This document shows positions 32,573-45,300 of a DNA stretch of 64,000 nt, piece by piece. Origin of the DNA: Chondrus crispus (Eukaryota; Rhodophyta; Florideophyceae; Gigartinales; Gigartinaceae). Numbering within the stretch: position 1 is the first letter of the stretch; each line of letters opens with the position of its first letter. Made by a program: the position numbers and the translations under genes. The stretch spans positions 279,160 to 343,159 of the forward strand of contig NW_005178495.1 in NCBI RefSeq assembly GCF_000350225.1, read 5' to 3'. Under the pieces are notes generated by a model that searched no databases, was not told the origin of the DNA, and worked only from the letters and a program-made list of their open reading frames with translations.

Positions 32573-33022
32573 NNNNNNNNNNNNNNNNNNNNNNNNNNNN
32601 NNNNNNNNNNNNNNNNNNNNNNNNNNNNNNNNNNNNNNNNNNNNNNNNNNNNNNNNNNNNNNNNNNNNNNNNNNNNNNNNNNNNNNNNNNNNNNNNNNNN
32701 NNNNNNNNNNNNNNNNNNNNNNNNNNNNNNNNNNNNNNNNNNNNNNNNNNNNNNNNNNNNNNNNNNNNNNNNNNNNNNNNNNNNNNNNNNNNNNNNNNNN
32801 NNNNNNNNNNNNNNNNNNNNNNNNNNNNNNNNNNNNNNNNNNNNNNNNNNNNNNNNNNNNNNNNNNNNNNNNNNNNNNNNNNNNNNNNNNNNNNNNNNNN
32901 NNNNNNNNNNNNNNNNNNNNNNNNNNNNNNNNNNNNNNNNNNNNNNNNNNNNNNNNNNNNNNNNNNNNNNNNNNNNNNNNNNNNNNNNNNNNNNNNNNNN
33001 NNNNNNNNNNNNNNNNNNNNNN
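32573..33022. other. Assembly gap, 450 N
   Basis: A run of 450 unknown bases. It hides the start of the large gene to its right. Confidence 1.
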
Positions 33023-33024
33023 GA

Positions 33025-36000
33025 CAGACCCCCGCCGCGAACCGCATCAAAATCCTGCTCAACTCGTCCGCGAAGCTCAGCGTCCACGACGCCATGGCCG
33101 ATCGCGCAGAGGTCGACGGCTTGCTCGGCCTCGCCTTTTTGAGCAACCGTAGGTATCGCCAGGCCGCGGAGCTCCTGCAGCGCTCGTCGGAGCTGATTGT
33201 TAAGGTTGCTGAGAAGGAGGCCAAGGTTGGAGGCGCTACTACAGACGCTCTCACTTGGGCTGCCGAGCTCAATCTGGTCTCGGCTCACGCTTATTTTGAA
33301 CACATGTCCATGTCTAACGATGGCATCATCCGTCTGGTGCAGGTTGCCGCGTTTGCAAAGCCAGACTTGCCAGTACATAGAAGCAGCTCACCGCGCGATT
33401 CGCGCGATTTAACTGCCGAGTTTCTCGACCTTCGCACCGAGCTGCTCAGCATGCTGGAGGGCTTGCTGACGGCCCTCGTCAGGTTTTTGTCCGAGTCGAA
33501 GAGCCCGGCTGTCAAGATGGCTTCCGCAAAGATGATCGAGTTTGTCAGCGAGCAGCTCGGGTGCGCTATAGCTAGGCATATGTCGGCTATTCTTAACCAG
33601 GTCCTTCGCTCGTATCCTACCTGCGTCACGTTTGGAGCGAGGGAGCGTGCGGCCGCGGCTTCTTTTTCCTACGACTCTATGGAAGATTGCTTCGAGCGAC
33701 TTATCGATATATGCTGCCGCTTGTTCCCTCTGACGGAGCATAGCGTTCTGCAAAACCTTTTCGATAACACTTTGATCCCCATTTTCCTGGATGGATTTCA
33801 CGAGTCAGAGTACTTGTGTTACGATGTCGACGCAGAAGAGGCAGCTGACGAGCTCATGACCACGGCGGTTGCGCAATCCCTACGGGTCATCTATTTGGTC
33901 TTGAATATTTTAGGGTCCGACGCGCGCGTTCCGATGTCTCTCAACACGCGGATATTGAATATGTTAGTGGTGGAGAATGGCAACCCGCGCACCCCGCTTC
34001 TACTGCGACGTACTGCGCTGCATACTTGGGATGCGATATCAAAGTCGTTGCGGCAGTCTGCGCTGGGAAACACAGTCAAGGCCTTTGTAGATCATATCAA
34101 GGCGTTGCGCGACTACATTCCCAAACTCCTGGCAGACTTTCCGAGGCCGGACTTTGAGTATGCGGCATCAGAAGATGATGCTGAAGGAGAGGGGGATGAG
34201 GAAAACGGGGTTGTGCGAGAGGCCTCAGCCGTGGAGGTGGTCAAGGAGGAATATCTAGTGCCTGAGAATAGCAAAGTGCTGACTGAATTGATGAAGAAGC
34301 GAAAGCGACGAGTTGAAATCGTCGACCGCCACACTTTGGGCAGATTGCTCACTTTGATATATGAAATATGCAGCGCGCTCATGACAAGCGATGAAGAAGA
34401 AGAGCGCTATTTGGACGTCACAATCTCACTTCAGCAAACACTGGCGACAGCCATTGCGGACCTATTATTCAGCAGCCTGATTGACGTGAGCTTTCATGAG
34501 GCGGCCGCCAGTGGCAATGGCCCGCAGGATAGCAACAACTTGTACGAGTTTGGGGATATCAATACACAGCTGAAGGTGGTCGGAGAGGTTCTGGAGGAGC
34601 TTTTCGAGAGCTACTGGGCCGCGGTCAGCTTGCTACCCACTTCGGTTGCTGAAGACGTCGTGAAATCGGCGCCCATTCGTGCGGTGCTTGGATGGTGCGC
34701 AAGTCGAATGGTTCATTCTGCAGCGCCAAAGGGTATGCTCAAATTGCTTTGCGTGGCAGTGCGTGGGTTGCAACATGAGTCGAATAGGGCGATGTACAAA
34801 CTGCCTGCTGTTCCCCCATCGCCACATGAAGTCACATTCATAGCCCTTCATCGCGCACACATGACCTGGTTTCCGCAATCCGCATACGAAGAGGCTTTCG
34901 ATTTGATGGATATTCTCAACGAATCTGTCGCTGAAGACCTGATGGCAAAAGACCTGGCCCAATTGATTCAGGGTCTCGGTGACCAAGCAGAAAAGTTCCA
35001 AGCTCGCACAGAGACATCATTGGAGCTCATGGCATCCATTGTCTCATCTAGCGTTCCCAAGCGTCCCGACTTAGCGATGAGCTCCTTGCGCGCCTTGGTG
35101 GACCCGTCTCTAGGAAAGCAAAGAATAGCCAACGGGTTCCCCAGATCTAACAGAGCAAACACGGGGTCTTTTGGCAGAAGAATTCAACTCACGTCATCTA
35201 CGCCAAAGGCCGACCCCATGTCGAATTCCTTGTACATTCATGTCGTTCTTGCGTCTTGCTTTGATGAATTTGATTCTCTCGGGCGAGCAGCCAGGCGACG
35301 AGGTGGCCCGAGTTACATGGGAGAGAAAATTGATGCGTTTGTTGAGCACGTTGCGCTCACGGTGAGGTGCTTGCATGCCTGTGCGCGTGCTCGGACACAC
35401 CGAGAATACATCGGAGCTGTGCTTGGCGATATTTTTGGAACCTGCTTAGCTATGCAAGATCATGGGGATGGTCGTGTGCGTCTTGCGGGCTTTGAGATTT
35501 TTGCGGCCTCCTTGGATGTATTGTTTTTGGCTCAAAAGGCTATGGTTCTTGTTCCCGCACCACCCAACAACTCTGCTAGCGAAGCCAGTATACTTGGAGC
35601 TGCGTCGGGGGCACAAGGCGCTGCGGCAATCGGTGAGAATTCTAATGGTGTTATGGAGCTTTCCTCTTGTGGTCCCGAGAAGGAAGTGACTCCGGTACTC
35701 TCTCGCACACCATCTGAGGGATATGACTCAAATGGTATTTTGCAGCCCACAGTTACGAGACGCGACACGGAAAAAGAGGATGGAAGGGAAGCAAACGATA
35801 GCGAAGATTTGGACACTACCCGGGAAAGAAAGATGCAACAAATATTCGCCGATGGCGGTTCTTGTGCGTTTCAGAGTGAAGATCTACCGTCCTCTCAACT
35901 AGCATTTGAGGAGAGGGGTTGGCAGATGTTGTGTTCCTTTGTTAATTCGAGCCTAGGTATCGCCAAATATGTTGATTTCGTTGTTCAGCGCGCCTGTCTG

Positions 36001-38838
36001 GAGTATTTGAAGGGCTGCATGCTCAATGCTTTACGCGGACGATCAACTGGCGCAAGCGTGATTGGCTTTGAGCACATAGGACAAATGTGGGATGCTGTTA
36101 ATCGCCTTATCGGATCCCCCTGGCGAACGCTCAATGCGTTAGCTCTCTGGGTTATCATTGCGATTCTTAATGTTGCTATCTATTCTACGACCATGGCAAG
36201 AGGAAGGGGGGCCGCACGCCAGAGGGGGGCGCAGCTGAATGAATTTCTTATTGGTCAAGTTTTTCCGCGGGCTGAGGCATTGTTGAAGAGCGGGATTCGC
36301 GAAACAAGGGTTTGGGGCATGCGTCTTTTGGAAGCATATCTGAGAGCAAGAGACTTAAACTCAAATGTTGCACAGAACGTCCCGAATCTACCAGGTCGTG
36401 TTTTGCGGTGCCTGGACAACTTAAAACATGACTGGGATGAGGACGTTCGTCAGCGGAGCCAGTCCCTTCTCGAGATACATTTCAGTTCGAACACCAAGAA
36501 ATCCAATAATTCATTCACGCAGCAAGCCTCACACTTCATGTCCATGAAGAGGTATCAGAACGACGATTCATATGAGAACGCCAATTCAACCGGCCTTGAA
36601 TTGTGGTTTCCACCACTTCCAAAGCAGATGCCCGCTTCACAAATGGATGTTTACTGCCGAACTCTAGAAGCATTTGCGAATGCTGAGATCGAAGGGGGAG
36701 AGGAGTACGATCTTATAGGATCTCTAGAGGAAAAAGAAGAAACAGAAGATGTGTACGAGGGAGAGTATGAGGACGAAGAGGACGGGTATGAATACGGTGA
36801 AGCGGAATCTGATGAAAGCGAAGAAGTGGAAGTCAATCCCGAACAGCAAGGGGAAGAGGATGTCACAGAGAGGGATGATGACTCTCAACTCGTTGAACAA
36901 GGCGACAGTGAGCCTGGTCCTCCTCTCCAAGAGGGCATATCTAGCAGTTTTGGATCCGATGGTTTTGGAGGCAGCGAAGGCAACGCAGACGAAGATTTAG
37001 ATGGGTCAGACGAGCCGCTGCAAAATGCTGAATCAGCTCCTGGAATAAATCAATCAGCTAACCCTATCCTCGACATGGGAGATGCCCAGGAATGCAGCAA
37101 GGGCGAGCACCAAGAAGGCGAGGATGTTGAGGATGAAGACGATGTTGATGATCATGAGTTTTCAGCATTGGAGAGCCAAAGTCCTGCATCCTCCGCTGAA
37201 CCGCCAGCTCTGGGTCAAGGGGATGATGACTTTGGTCCAGATGTCGTGCAACTAAAGGAAGGATGCGTCGAAGATGAGGACGGTGAAGAAGACGATGAAG
37301 TAGTTGATGTCACTGATGAAGAAGATGTGCTGGTTGATCTCGATACTGTGCAGTCTCCAGCAAGAAGAAATAGCTTTGCCTCCGACGCTCCGAAGCGCCA
37401 CAGAAGTCGACCGAATCTTCCTCGACTGGGTTTGCCAGGGTCTAACCTGAACCCCGACTTGGACGAGGGTGTCCAGGTGCTCCGTAGAAAAGGTTCGTTC
37501 ACGAGTCGTCCTTCTGCAGTCCTGTCGCTTGGGGAAGGGGACGCTCCGAAGCTTGCCCGTAGGAGGTCTCATGACCTTTCCGTGATGAATGCCGCTGGGG
37601 AACCTTACGCTCTGGATGATGAAACAGTGTCACCCCGCAGCACTGGCTCTCCCAGATCGGCTGGCCGCCGAGGCAATCGTTCTTCTGCAGCGCTGTTACG
37701 AGCAGCCGAAAGATCTGCTCTCTCGTCCCGAGCTACCGACGGAGGGCAGTACCGCCAGCTGGATAGCGGAGATTCAGATGGAAAAGAAAAAGAAGCTCGC
37801 TCTGAGAAGGAACCGGGTGATTTCGGACTTGTAGGGACACCGCGCATCGTACGGAGAAGATCACTGAAGACGCTGGCTATCGGACCTGATGAGTATGCGA
37901 AGCAAAGTGGGTCTGAGCATGGTCGAATGGGCAAAGATCAAGAAAAGGATGCTGCTGTAGGGAGCGCATTTCTCGGGCTGTCTCCAAAAGGTAATCGCAT
38001 GCCAAGAGGAGTCAAGCTTGACGAGGACATTGATGAGGCGACAGATTCTCGGCGTCCACCAAGTCAGAGCCCTACCACAGACGGTGGGCGGGGCAAAGCG
38101 GGGGAAAGCGGGCAGAAGGGGTGGAGAGGAAATCGCCGGAGTCTGCCCAGGGCCCCTGCGTTTGTCAAGGGAGGTGGCCTGCAGCGACGGATGTCAGGAG
38201 GGCTATCTGGGCCGGATTCGAGACCAAGTGATAGTAGCGGGTCTGATGGTCCTGCCTCTGGGGGATCTGGAAGCTTGTCCAGCCCCTCACTGTCTGGCGG
38301 CAGTCGCAACAAACCGCTACGGCTGAGGGGGAACGCTAACAGGCCGCCAAGGCCCGTTGGTTTGTCTTTGGACCTTAACTCGGCGGAGCGGAGAGCTGAT
38401 CGGTCTCACAGGTTTTCGAAGCGAGAGCCTGCGAAGCATGCTCGCGGAGATGATGACGACGGGTTTGACGCTGACCTTTTGGGAGATTTGGATCCTAGCC
38501 TGGAACTAGAAATGGATGATGAGTTTGCTAATCCTATGCGTGTTGGGACTCCAACGGCAGAAGCACTGAAAGGGCGTAACTCATTGGCTGATGATGCACC
38601 TACAAGCGGCTCTAGGAGGCACGGTTCGAACCGCAGCCTTCTCAATTCTTTGCACTACAAGGGTTTATTGGACCAAATATCTCCCACACAAGTCGAAGAT
38701 GAGCCCGTGAGCGGAGGGTGGAGCGAGCCGATCAGCAAAGGTTCAGGTAAGAGTGGACTAGTGTCATCACGGAGAGAGTTCTGGGCTGCGGCTGACAAGA
38801 AGGATGACTCATCCCGTGATGAACCCACAAGCTCGTGA
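33025..38838 (+). CDS. Very large acidic helical-repeat protein, 5' end in gap
   Basis: At least 1937 residues are open from the gap to TGA 38836-38838. The first 1150 or so are alpha-helical with HEAT/ARM-like periodicity (for example LLLRRTALHTWDAISKSLRQ) and hold a hydrophobic helix about residue 1040 (LNALALWVIIAILNVAIYS). About residues 1210-1440 are extremely acidic (EDEEDGYEYGEAESDESEE). The remaining 500 are Ser/Arg/Gly-rich and disordered, with repeated RRRS/RRNS sites that look like phosphorylation targets. I do not recognise the protein. The first 60 residues after the gap (GLAFLSNRRYRQAAELLQRS) look like a TPR/PCI-type helix pair. The overall plan suggests a scaffold protein of nucleus or membrane traffic, which is only a guess. 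No intron was needed to keep the frame open. Confidence 0.75.
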   Translation, partial: QTPAANRIKILLNSSAKLSVHDAMADRAEVDGLLGLAFLSNRRYRQAAELLQRSSELIVKVAEKEAKVGGATTDALTWAAELNLVSAHAYFEHMSMSNDGIIRLVQVAAFAKPDLPVHRSSSPRDSRDLTAEFLDLRTELLSMLEGLLTALVRFLSESKSPAVKMASAKMIEFVSEQLGCAIARHMSAILNQVLRSYPTCVTFGARERAAAASFSYDSMEDCFERLIDICCRLFPLTEHSVLQNLFDNTLIPIFLDGFHESEYLCYDVDAEEAADELMTTAVAQSLRVIYLVLNILGSDARVPMSLNTRILNMLVVENGNPRTPLLLRRTALHTWDAISKSLRQSALGNTVKAFVDHIKALRDYIPKLLADFPRPDFEYAASEDDAEGEGDEENGVVREASAVEVVKEEYLVPENSKVLTELMKKRKRRVEIVDRHTLGRLLTLIYEICSALMTSDEEEERYLDVTISLQQTLATAIADLLFSSLIDVSFHEAAASGNGPQDSNNLYEFGDINTQLKVVGEVLEELFESYWAAVSLLPTSVAEDVVKSAPIRAVLGWCASRMVHSAAPKGMLKLLCVAVRGLQHESNRAMYKLPAVPPSPHEVTFIALHRAHMTWFPQSAYEEAFDLMDILNESVAEDLMAKDLAQLIQGLGDQAEKFQARTETSLELMASIVSSSVPKRPDLAMSSLRALVDPSLGKQRIANGFPRSNRANTGSFGRRIQLTSSTPKADPMSNSLYIHVVLASCFDEFDSLGRAARRRGGPSYMGEKIDAFVEHVALTVRCLHACARARTHREYIGAVLGDIFGTCLAMQDHGDGRVRLAGFEIFAASLDVLFLAQKAMVLVPAPPNNSASEASILGAASGAQGAAAIGENSNGVMELSSCGPEKEVTPVLSRTPSEGYDSNGILQPTVTRRDTEKEDGREANDSEDLDTTRERKMQQIFADGGSCAFQSEDLPSSQLAFEERGWQMLCSFVNSSLGIAKYVDFVVQRACLEYLKGCMLNALRGRSTGASVIGFEHIGQMWDAVNRLIGSPWRTLNALALWVIIAILNVAIYSTTMARGRGAARQRGAQLNEFLIGQVFPRAEALLKSGIRETRVWGMRLLEAYLRARDLNSNVAQNVPNLPGRVLRCLDNLKHDWDEDVRQRSQSLLEIHFSSNTKKSNNSFTQQASHFMSMKRYQNDDSYENANSTGLELWFPPLPKQMPASQMDVYCRTLEAFANAEIEGGEEYDLIGSLEEKEETEDVYEGEYEDEEDGYEYGEAESDESEEVEVNPEQQGEEDVTERDDDSQLVEQGDSEPGPPLQEGISSSFGSDGFGGSEGNADEDLDGSDEPLQNAESAPGINQSANPILDMGDAQECSKGEHQEGEDVEDEDDVDDHEFSALESQSPASSAEPPALGQGDDDFGPDVVQLKEGCVEDEDGEEDDEVVDVTDEEDVLVDLDTVQSPARRNSFASDAPKRHRSRPNLPRLGLPGSNLNPDLDEGVQVLRRKGSFTSRPSAVLSLGEGDAPKLARRRSHDLSVMNAAGEPYALDDETVSPRSTGSPRSAGRRGNRSSAALLRAAERSALSSRATDGGQYRQLDSGDSDGKEKEARSEKEPGDFGLVGTPRIVRRRSLKTLAIGPDEYAKQSGSEHGRMGKDQEKDAAVGSAFLGLSPKGNRMPRGVKLDEDIDEATDSRRPPSQSPTTDGGRGKAGESGQKGWRGNRRSLPRAPAFVKGGGLQRRMSGGLSGPDSRPSDSSGSDGPASGGSGSLSSPSLSGGSRNKPLRLRGNANRPPRPVGLSLDLNSAERRADRSHRFSKREPAKHARGDDDDGFDADLLGDLDPSLELEMDDEFANPMRVGTPTAEALKGRNSLADDAPTSGSRRHGSNRSLLNSLHYKGLLDQISPTQVEDEPVSGGWSEPISKGSGKSGLVSSRREFWAAADKKDDSSRDEPTSS

Positions 38839-39353
38839 TTCCATGACCCTGTGTGGGAGCGTGCAAGTGGTTTGTCGTCTACGAGCGCGATGTGGCAGAG
38901 ACCGATGTAGAGGGTGTAGTACTAACCACAAAGACAGCAATAACTTGTAAACAAGCAATCGGTGAAGTAGTTAGTGAACGGATTACGAGTCGAGAATGAT
39001 TTGGAGTGCCCTATCACCAGAAGTGTAGAGCGCTGTTTGTACAGTTTACCGTGGTCCTTGTCGAAGCGGCTTGAAGCGCGCTTGTCGCAACGGAGACTCG
39101 TCAAGGAAATGCACGAGTGCCTCATACCCGTTTACCCGGTGAAAGTTTTTCCCGCGGTATTTGGAAAGATTTGAAACCCACACAGAATTGCTGGAATTCT
39201 GTAAAATTCTTCTCTCCCCCACCCCAATAGATCCCCGACGTAAGCGAGGCTTGCCCCGTCCCCAACCGCCCTCATCTTGCATCGTAAGCGTCGGAAAGCG
39301 GACCGAACATTTCTCCCGCGGTCTCGGCGACGAGCGCTTGCATCTCGCACAAC
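38839..39353. other. Intergenic
   Basis: Spacer of 515 bp between two plus-strand genes. It must carry the 3' end of the first and the promoter of the nucleoporin gene. No clear AATAAA or TATA box was seen. Confidence 0.5.
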
Positions 39354-42300
39354 ATGCCAGGGGCACAGCAGGAAAGCCTCGTCATTGAGAATGTGTCCAG
39401 ACTGGATTACGACGCGCTCCGCCAAGCGATTCATGACGCAACCGTCGGCAAGTTCGACACCCCCGTGCAGCATCTTGCCATCTCTGAAATCCGCGCTTGC
39501 CGTTCCCTTGTTTCTGCCCCACTGAGTCTACATGCAGAGCGACCGCCAAAGCCGGAAGATCGAAACCGCATCGCAGGCTTGGCAGAGGTCACCATCACCA
39601 TCGCCCCGGATCGCTTTGCAACGCCAACATCTAACAGGGGCTCCACTATTCGCCTCGGCGCCGACTTGGTCTCCGTATCCATTGCGCTGTCGGATGAGCT
39701 CCAGATTAATGAGCTTGACGCCGGCGTCCTGCTGTACGATGCCCGATCGCAAGCCACCCACAGGGCCGACCACGATGTCGTCGCTGCTGCCAAGGAACTA
39801 TTCTATCTACGAAGAAGGGAGTCCGTCTTGTATTTGCAAGAAGTTGTACGCGCTGGGCTCATGGCCACACCGGACTCGGCGGAACAAGATGATGACAACA
39901 TTGTCTCAGCGTTAACGAGGGAGCGTGACATACTCGTCGTGGAGCACAACGTTATTACAAACATACTCAAGCGATTATCTAAGGGATTCGAGCCAGCTAA
40001 CATTCAGAATGGTCAGCGAAGGAATCGAATGGCACTGCAAACAGGCGAGGCTGCTCTTCTGGCCGAGACCTTATTCTTGCTTGGATATACAGTTCAGTTG
40101 TCCAGTGCAGAGGCAACCGGCGTGCGCTCCCTTTTAGATCAAGTGGACGCAATATTTGAAAGGATGTACGAAGCCGAAAAAGAGTCGGCCAAGGCCCACA
40201 AACCCGTGTCCCAGTTTGTTGTAGGCAGTCCCACCCCAGAGGAAAGCCCAAAGAAGTATCGTGCGAATGACTTGGATATCATGTCTCCTCGGTTGGTAGA
40301 AGTGGAAAGCGTTCGAAATTTGCTGCTTTTGGCATGGACTTGTGCCCTTGATCGCTCGAGATACCACGACATTTATGATCCCCGGACAGGAGTCCAAGGT
40401 GTCAATGCTCTGTTGAAGGACTTGTCATTTATTCCGCAAACGTGCAAAATTCCGAAGCTCGAAGACAAGGAGGGGGAGGACATGGTCGCAAATCTCTCAA
40501 GTGCTAGAGCAGCAGCTGAGCTATGCGGGTCTGTATTTAGATTAGCTGTGGCCGTCCCCGACGAGGACGAGGCGCTGTGGACTTCGTTACGTGTGAGTGC
40601 CTATGGTGGAGCTCTTTCTTTCCTGTCGCACGAGCTCGCACCGTGGATCGGAGTAAGGGCAGGATCGTTGAGCCCTGACGCTGATCTCTATTCAGATGTC
40701 CTCGAAGATTTGGCGCTAGATATCGCCGAGGCGCCTCAACTTGTGGCCTCTTTGATCAATTTCACCCAGAATGCAGTGATTTCGGCCGCTACAGAAACCG
40801 CGTACGCTTCTGTAGACGACCGAAGCATCTCGAGCCCAACCGCGAATAGGAATTCTGACGGCCCATTCGCTCATCAAACCGATCTCGCGGGGAGCACCAG
40901 TGCCTTTCGCAGGGCGAGCTTCGGACGGCCTCCCTCAGGTCTTGGAACAGGAAGCAAGCCGCCAAGACCGCCTAGTCGCAATATGAGGCCTCCCTCAATG
41001 CCTTTGAGCGGTGGGCGTCTAAATTCGCCACCCCCAACCTTCTCGATGGATGGGTTGGTGGTGCCTTCAAATGCGAACGACGCTGCCAAACCGGATGTCG
41101 GAGCCAAAGAAAACTTGGTAGCGTCCCTTGCGCATTTTGTTGCAGAAGCAATATCACTTGCGCCATCAAAACTAAACACAGACTCGATCGCCGGTGGATC
41201 GCGATACTGGTCCGGCATAGCGGCATCAAGTGCAGGGTTGATGCACCAAATTGGGGATGCAGTCATAGACCTATGGGATGCGTCCATGAGAAACCCGTAC
41301 GCACCTGGAGGTGTTGGTGAAGCATTTCGACATGCTCTGGATAGCTTTCTTCACCTGCTGGCTTGTACTGCTCGAAAGGAGGGTTCGCCTTCTCATGCTG
41401 CTGCAGCACTCCGATTTCTTCGAGACTCGGGGCAATCTGCAGTCTCTCTTGAACGAGGCTTCGATGCCATGACGTATTTCCACAACGAACTCAACTCTCC
41501 CTCATTGTCACGTGACCTGAAGATTGACGATGCCGACGTGGAAACCCTTCACGGAATGATACAAGTGATCGCCAATGCCGCTGAAACACTTCGTCCCCAT
41601 GGTGGAGTCGTGCATCTGTTGGGGGATTCTGGAAAGGATTTGGCACAACAGATGGCCACTCTTGCGATTGATGATATCCCGCCCTCGCTAAAGGCGACTC
41701 TGTTGAAGGCACTTTCCGGGTTAGACAATCGCCGAGCAAATTCGTATTTCTTAGAAACTGTTGCTAATGACAAGGCAAGCCTTCTTCGTCGTTTTCTGAG
41801 GGAAACAGAAGCTCAAACAGGAGCTTATGACATGACGATACAGATTTTGAACATGACCGCTGAATGTGTTCAATGGAGCGACGATGAGTTTCCGGATATT
41901 GCCGTAGAATCTATCACGCGATGGTTTGCAATTGAGGAGGTTCTGACGTTTTGGAGCAGGCGAAAATATTGCTTTGAGGCACATCGATGGCGTCTTGTGC
42001 GTGCCGCAGCCAGTCTCATATTTGACGTGATTCACAGAAACCCTACGAGTGAATGCTCATTTCGGATTCTCGCTGGGCTACTGACCTCTGCTCCGGGCAC
42101 GGGAGCGGCGTCCTACGCGCTCAAAGCTCTTCTATACACTTCTGCTCTAATGCGTGCAGGTGATGAGAAGAAGGGACCTTTGGAATTCTTGCGTTTTAGC
42201 GAAAGGCAGCAGAGCCTCTATCATGTCACTGGTCGGGATTCATTGATTCATGCAGCCGAGCACGGCCTTGGCGAGGCTTACCGCGAGATGCAGATGGCTG

Positions 42301-45300
42301 CTCAAACTGCAGCACGGATGATCTCATTAGTCCTTTCAGTTCCCCCCGGTCGAATCTCAGTCCCAGGCAGTGTCGTTGCACCAGCATCAGAACTTCTCCT
42401 CAGCGAAGTGAAGGCAATCTCTTGTGCAACATCATTGGTATTTGCGATAGACGGATTTGTGCCCTCTATTGCCAAGGCCGGGTTTGCACCCTCAGTTTGT
42501 GCAGCAATTCTGGGTATGCTTGCAAAGGCAGCCCAAGAGTCATCCCATATTGCCGGAATTCTAGCAAGAGATGCTCCTGGGAGTCCAGGTTCAGCTGCTC
42601 AATTCAGAACTTCACTGGCAAACATAATTGCTCGTTCACCTACTGACGCATCAGAAATCGATCACATGGGTGAAGCTCAAGGTGACGAAGAAGAAATATC
42701 CAGACCTCACCAAGACGCGCCTATAATGCATTCGGCGCTACGGATTGTAGAAGCCAGTCTAGGAATGGACGGGGGTGGCGCGCCGGGCCTATTTCTACTG
42801 GGTTTGCGACTTGACTCTTCGGGTTTGTTTTCATCAGCGGAATACGGGGTTCTTGGGGCTCTTGTCGAACTGGTAGCAGGAGCGCATGATGCAAACGGTC
42901 GAGTAGATGATAAGTCAAGGTCCACGGCAGCAACTTTCCTAGAGCGATTGGCCGCGAACACAGTTCGGAGAACCTCGCTGGCAGTTTTGGAGCACCTTCG
43001 GTTGATTGCTCAACCGTATGATTCAAACGTTCGTGGCGGGGGCTTTGCTGATGAAATGTTGTTCCGTGTTCTTGAGGCTGCCGGGACGTACGAATCGGCA
43101 GGTGCGGCGAGCAAAGTGGACTGGCCAGCACTCGGAGAGTTGCTCACAGCATGCTTGAGTTTGGGAGCTCTTCAAGTAAGGCTCTTTCAAAAGTATGAGG
43201 TTGAAACGTGTATCTCTCGGGCAGGCATGATGCGCGATGCGATCGAAAATGGAAGCGTGAGTGATGTTGCCCTTCTTCCTTCACCAATCGATCTTTTGAA
43301 TCTTTTGGCATTAATAGGTGGATCAGGTGAAATGCAAGTTGCGGTTGAAGGGCTGCGAACGTGGTGCCATCTTCTGATAACAAGGCTCGGAGTACATCCA
43401 CCAAACAGCGGATACTCGTCTGTACCCGTTCTCTTTGAGCTGACGCATGTGTTACTGGGAGCTTTGTCAGGAACTGAAAGCGGTAGTGACCTGGTGGCAC
43501 TGATAAAGAAGGATGGAGGAGAGATGGCAGCGTCAATTAGCTTGCTATGCATATCTCGCATGCGTGACTGTGACAATCCTCATGAGCCAGGATCCGAAGA
43601 ATATATAGGGGATGTGCAGTGCACGTCGCTGCTGACTTGCGTGGTTCGGGCTCTTTCTGGAGTGGTAGGAATTGGGACGAACGCATCTCGTGCTCGGACG
43701 TCATTGTATGCAGCGCTTTTGGTGTGTGCGTCGTTGGCCAAAACACGAGTGTCCGATGATGCAATCGGGAGAGCATTTGGTGGTCGGTATGGTCCCCGTC
43801 AGACAAGCGGGACTGAAGCAGTTATCGCTGCTGCATGTGCCGACGCGGAATCTGGACCAACGGCGGCATCAAAAGCGGCAGCGATGTCAGCGGCATCAAT
43901 GATAGCAATATTAGATCCGGCGAGAGCACTTGGTGCGCTTGGGGCACAGAATCGACTACGACGAGTGATTGAAGGGTCTCTAGGCGACGAGAAGGCGCGG
44001 AAACTGATTTCTCGTGCGTGTTCCGAGGAACTGTTTGTTTCTGGTACAGATGAGGGAGATTTGACGCAAGAACGAGCCGCTGTGGTTGTGGGCGAGGCTG
44101 CGATCGCACTGATCCATGCGGTTGCTTCTGGCGGTCATGGTGCACGACTGATAGCGGATTCATCAGTGATCGAATCGGCGGGTTCATTGCTACCGTATCT
44201 AGGGTCGGGGGAGTTGATAGACTTGCGGGACACAGAGAACGAGTTGGTGAACCGCGGTGCAAGTGGTGAGGTAGACGAGCGAGATGGGGGGGATGCGATG
44301 GACAGGAGTGAGGAGGAAGGTGGGAATGCAATGGATGTTTACGAGAAGCGGAAGAATGTTGAGGAAGGGGACAAGCGGATGGAAATGATTGGATCGGTGA
44401 CTACGGGAATAGCTGCCGCGATGTGTTGCGCGAATATGACGGTGGTTGATGCAACGATGGCTGCTCTTGACGGGGCATGCAATGTATATTGCGAAGTGCT
44501 CCGAGCGGGGAGATTCACGAGCAAGCATGACTTGAAAACTATAGGCAGTCTAGGGGTGATTCTGTCTCGAATCCCGTACGAGATGATAGCGAGATCGGGA
44601 AGCGTGGTGCAGCTTCGCACGAGTCTTGCATCGGTGCTGGGTGGTATCATTCCAGGTGTGCCCAAGGGAAAGCAAGTGGGAAGCACAGTGTCTGAGTTTG
44701 GAGGCGGGTACAAGACAAGACGAGGGCGGAGTGAAAAGGAGATGCGAAGAATGCAGATATTGCATCCGGAAGGCGGAACACTGTTTGAAAGGGATTTGAT
44801 CATGGGACGGGCGGCATGTGCTGAAAATGTGATAGCAGCGTTGCGATATCCTGGGGGTTTGATGTCGGTGTTTGTATTTGACGGGCATCTAGGGGATCGC
44901 GGACGAGTGGAAAGGCAAGCTGTGGGTGGGAGTAGAATGCGGTCTACTGGGAAGGGTGGCGGGGTAGCAGGACGGTTGTCGGAAGTGGTGCGGATCTGTC
45001 AAGCTGCGATCAACGAGACGAAGCGGTGCGCCGAGGAGTGTGGGCAAATGGAACGGCGGATCGCGGGGGAGGAAGGGAGGTCGATGTCGTCGCGGCAGAT
45101 AAGCCAAGTGGCTGGGTTCTGCAGCGAGGAGTTCGGGATAGGGGCGGAGCAACTCAACGGACGCACGGTGTTGGAGTGCCTGCGGAAGGCGAGCGCGGTG
45201 ACGCGCGAGCACGCGGACCGGTGCATAGGGATCTTCGAGGGTGGGTTGTTTATTCTGCGCGAGTTTGTGCGGACGGCGCGCGAGACCGTGCGGGCCAGCG

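Noticed and set aside
32009-33142. 377-codon ORF through the 450-N gap
   Set aside because: The middle is all N and the right part is out of frame with the real gene; only 32312-32572 is kept.
33025-33300. Possible CSN1/Rpn7 (COP9 or proteasome lid) fragment
   Set aside because: One helix pair (GLAFLSNRRYRQAAELL) looks similar, but flanking CSN1 motifs are missing and the frame continues into an unrelated giant protein.
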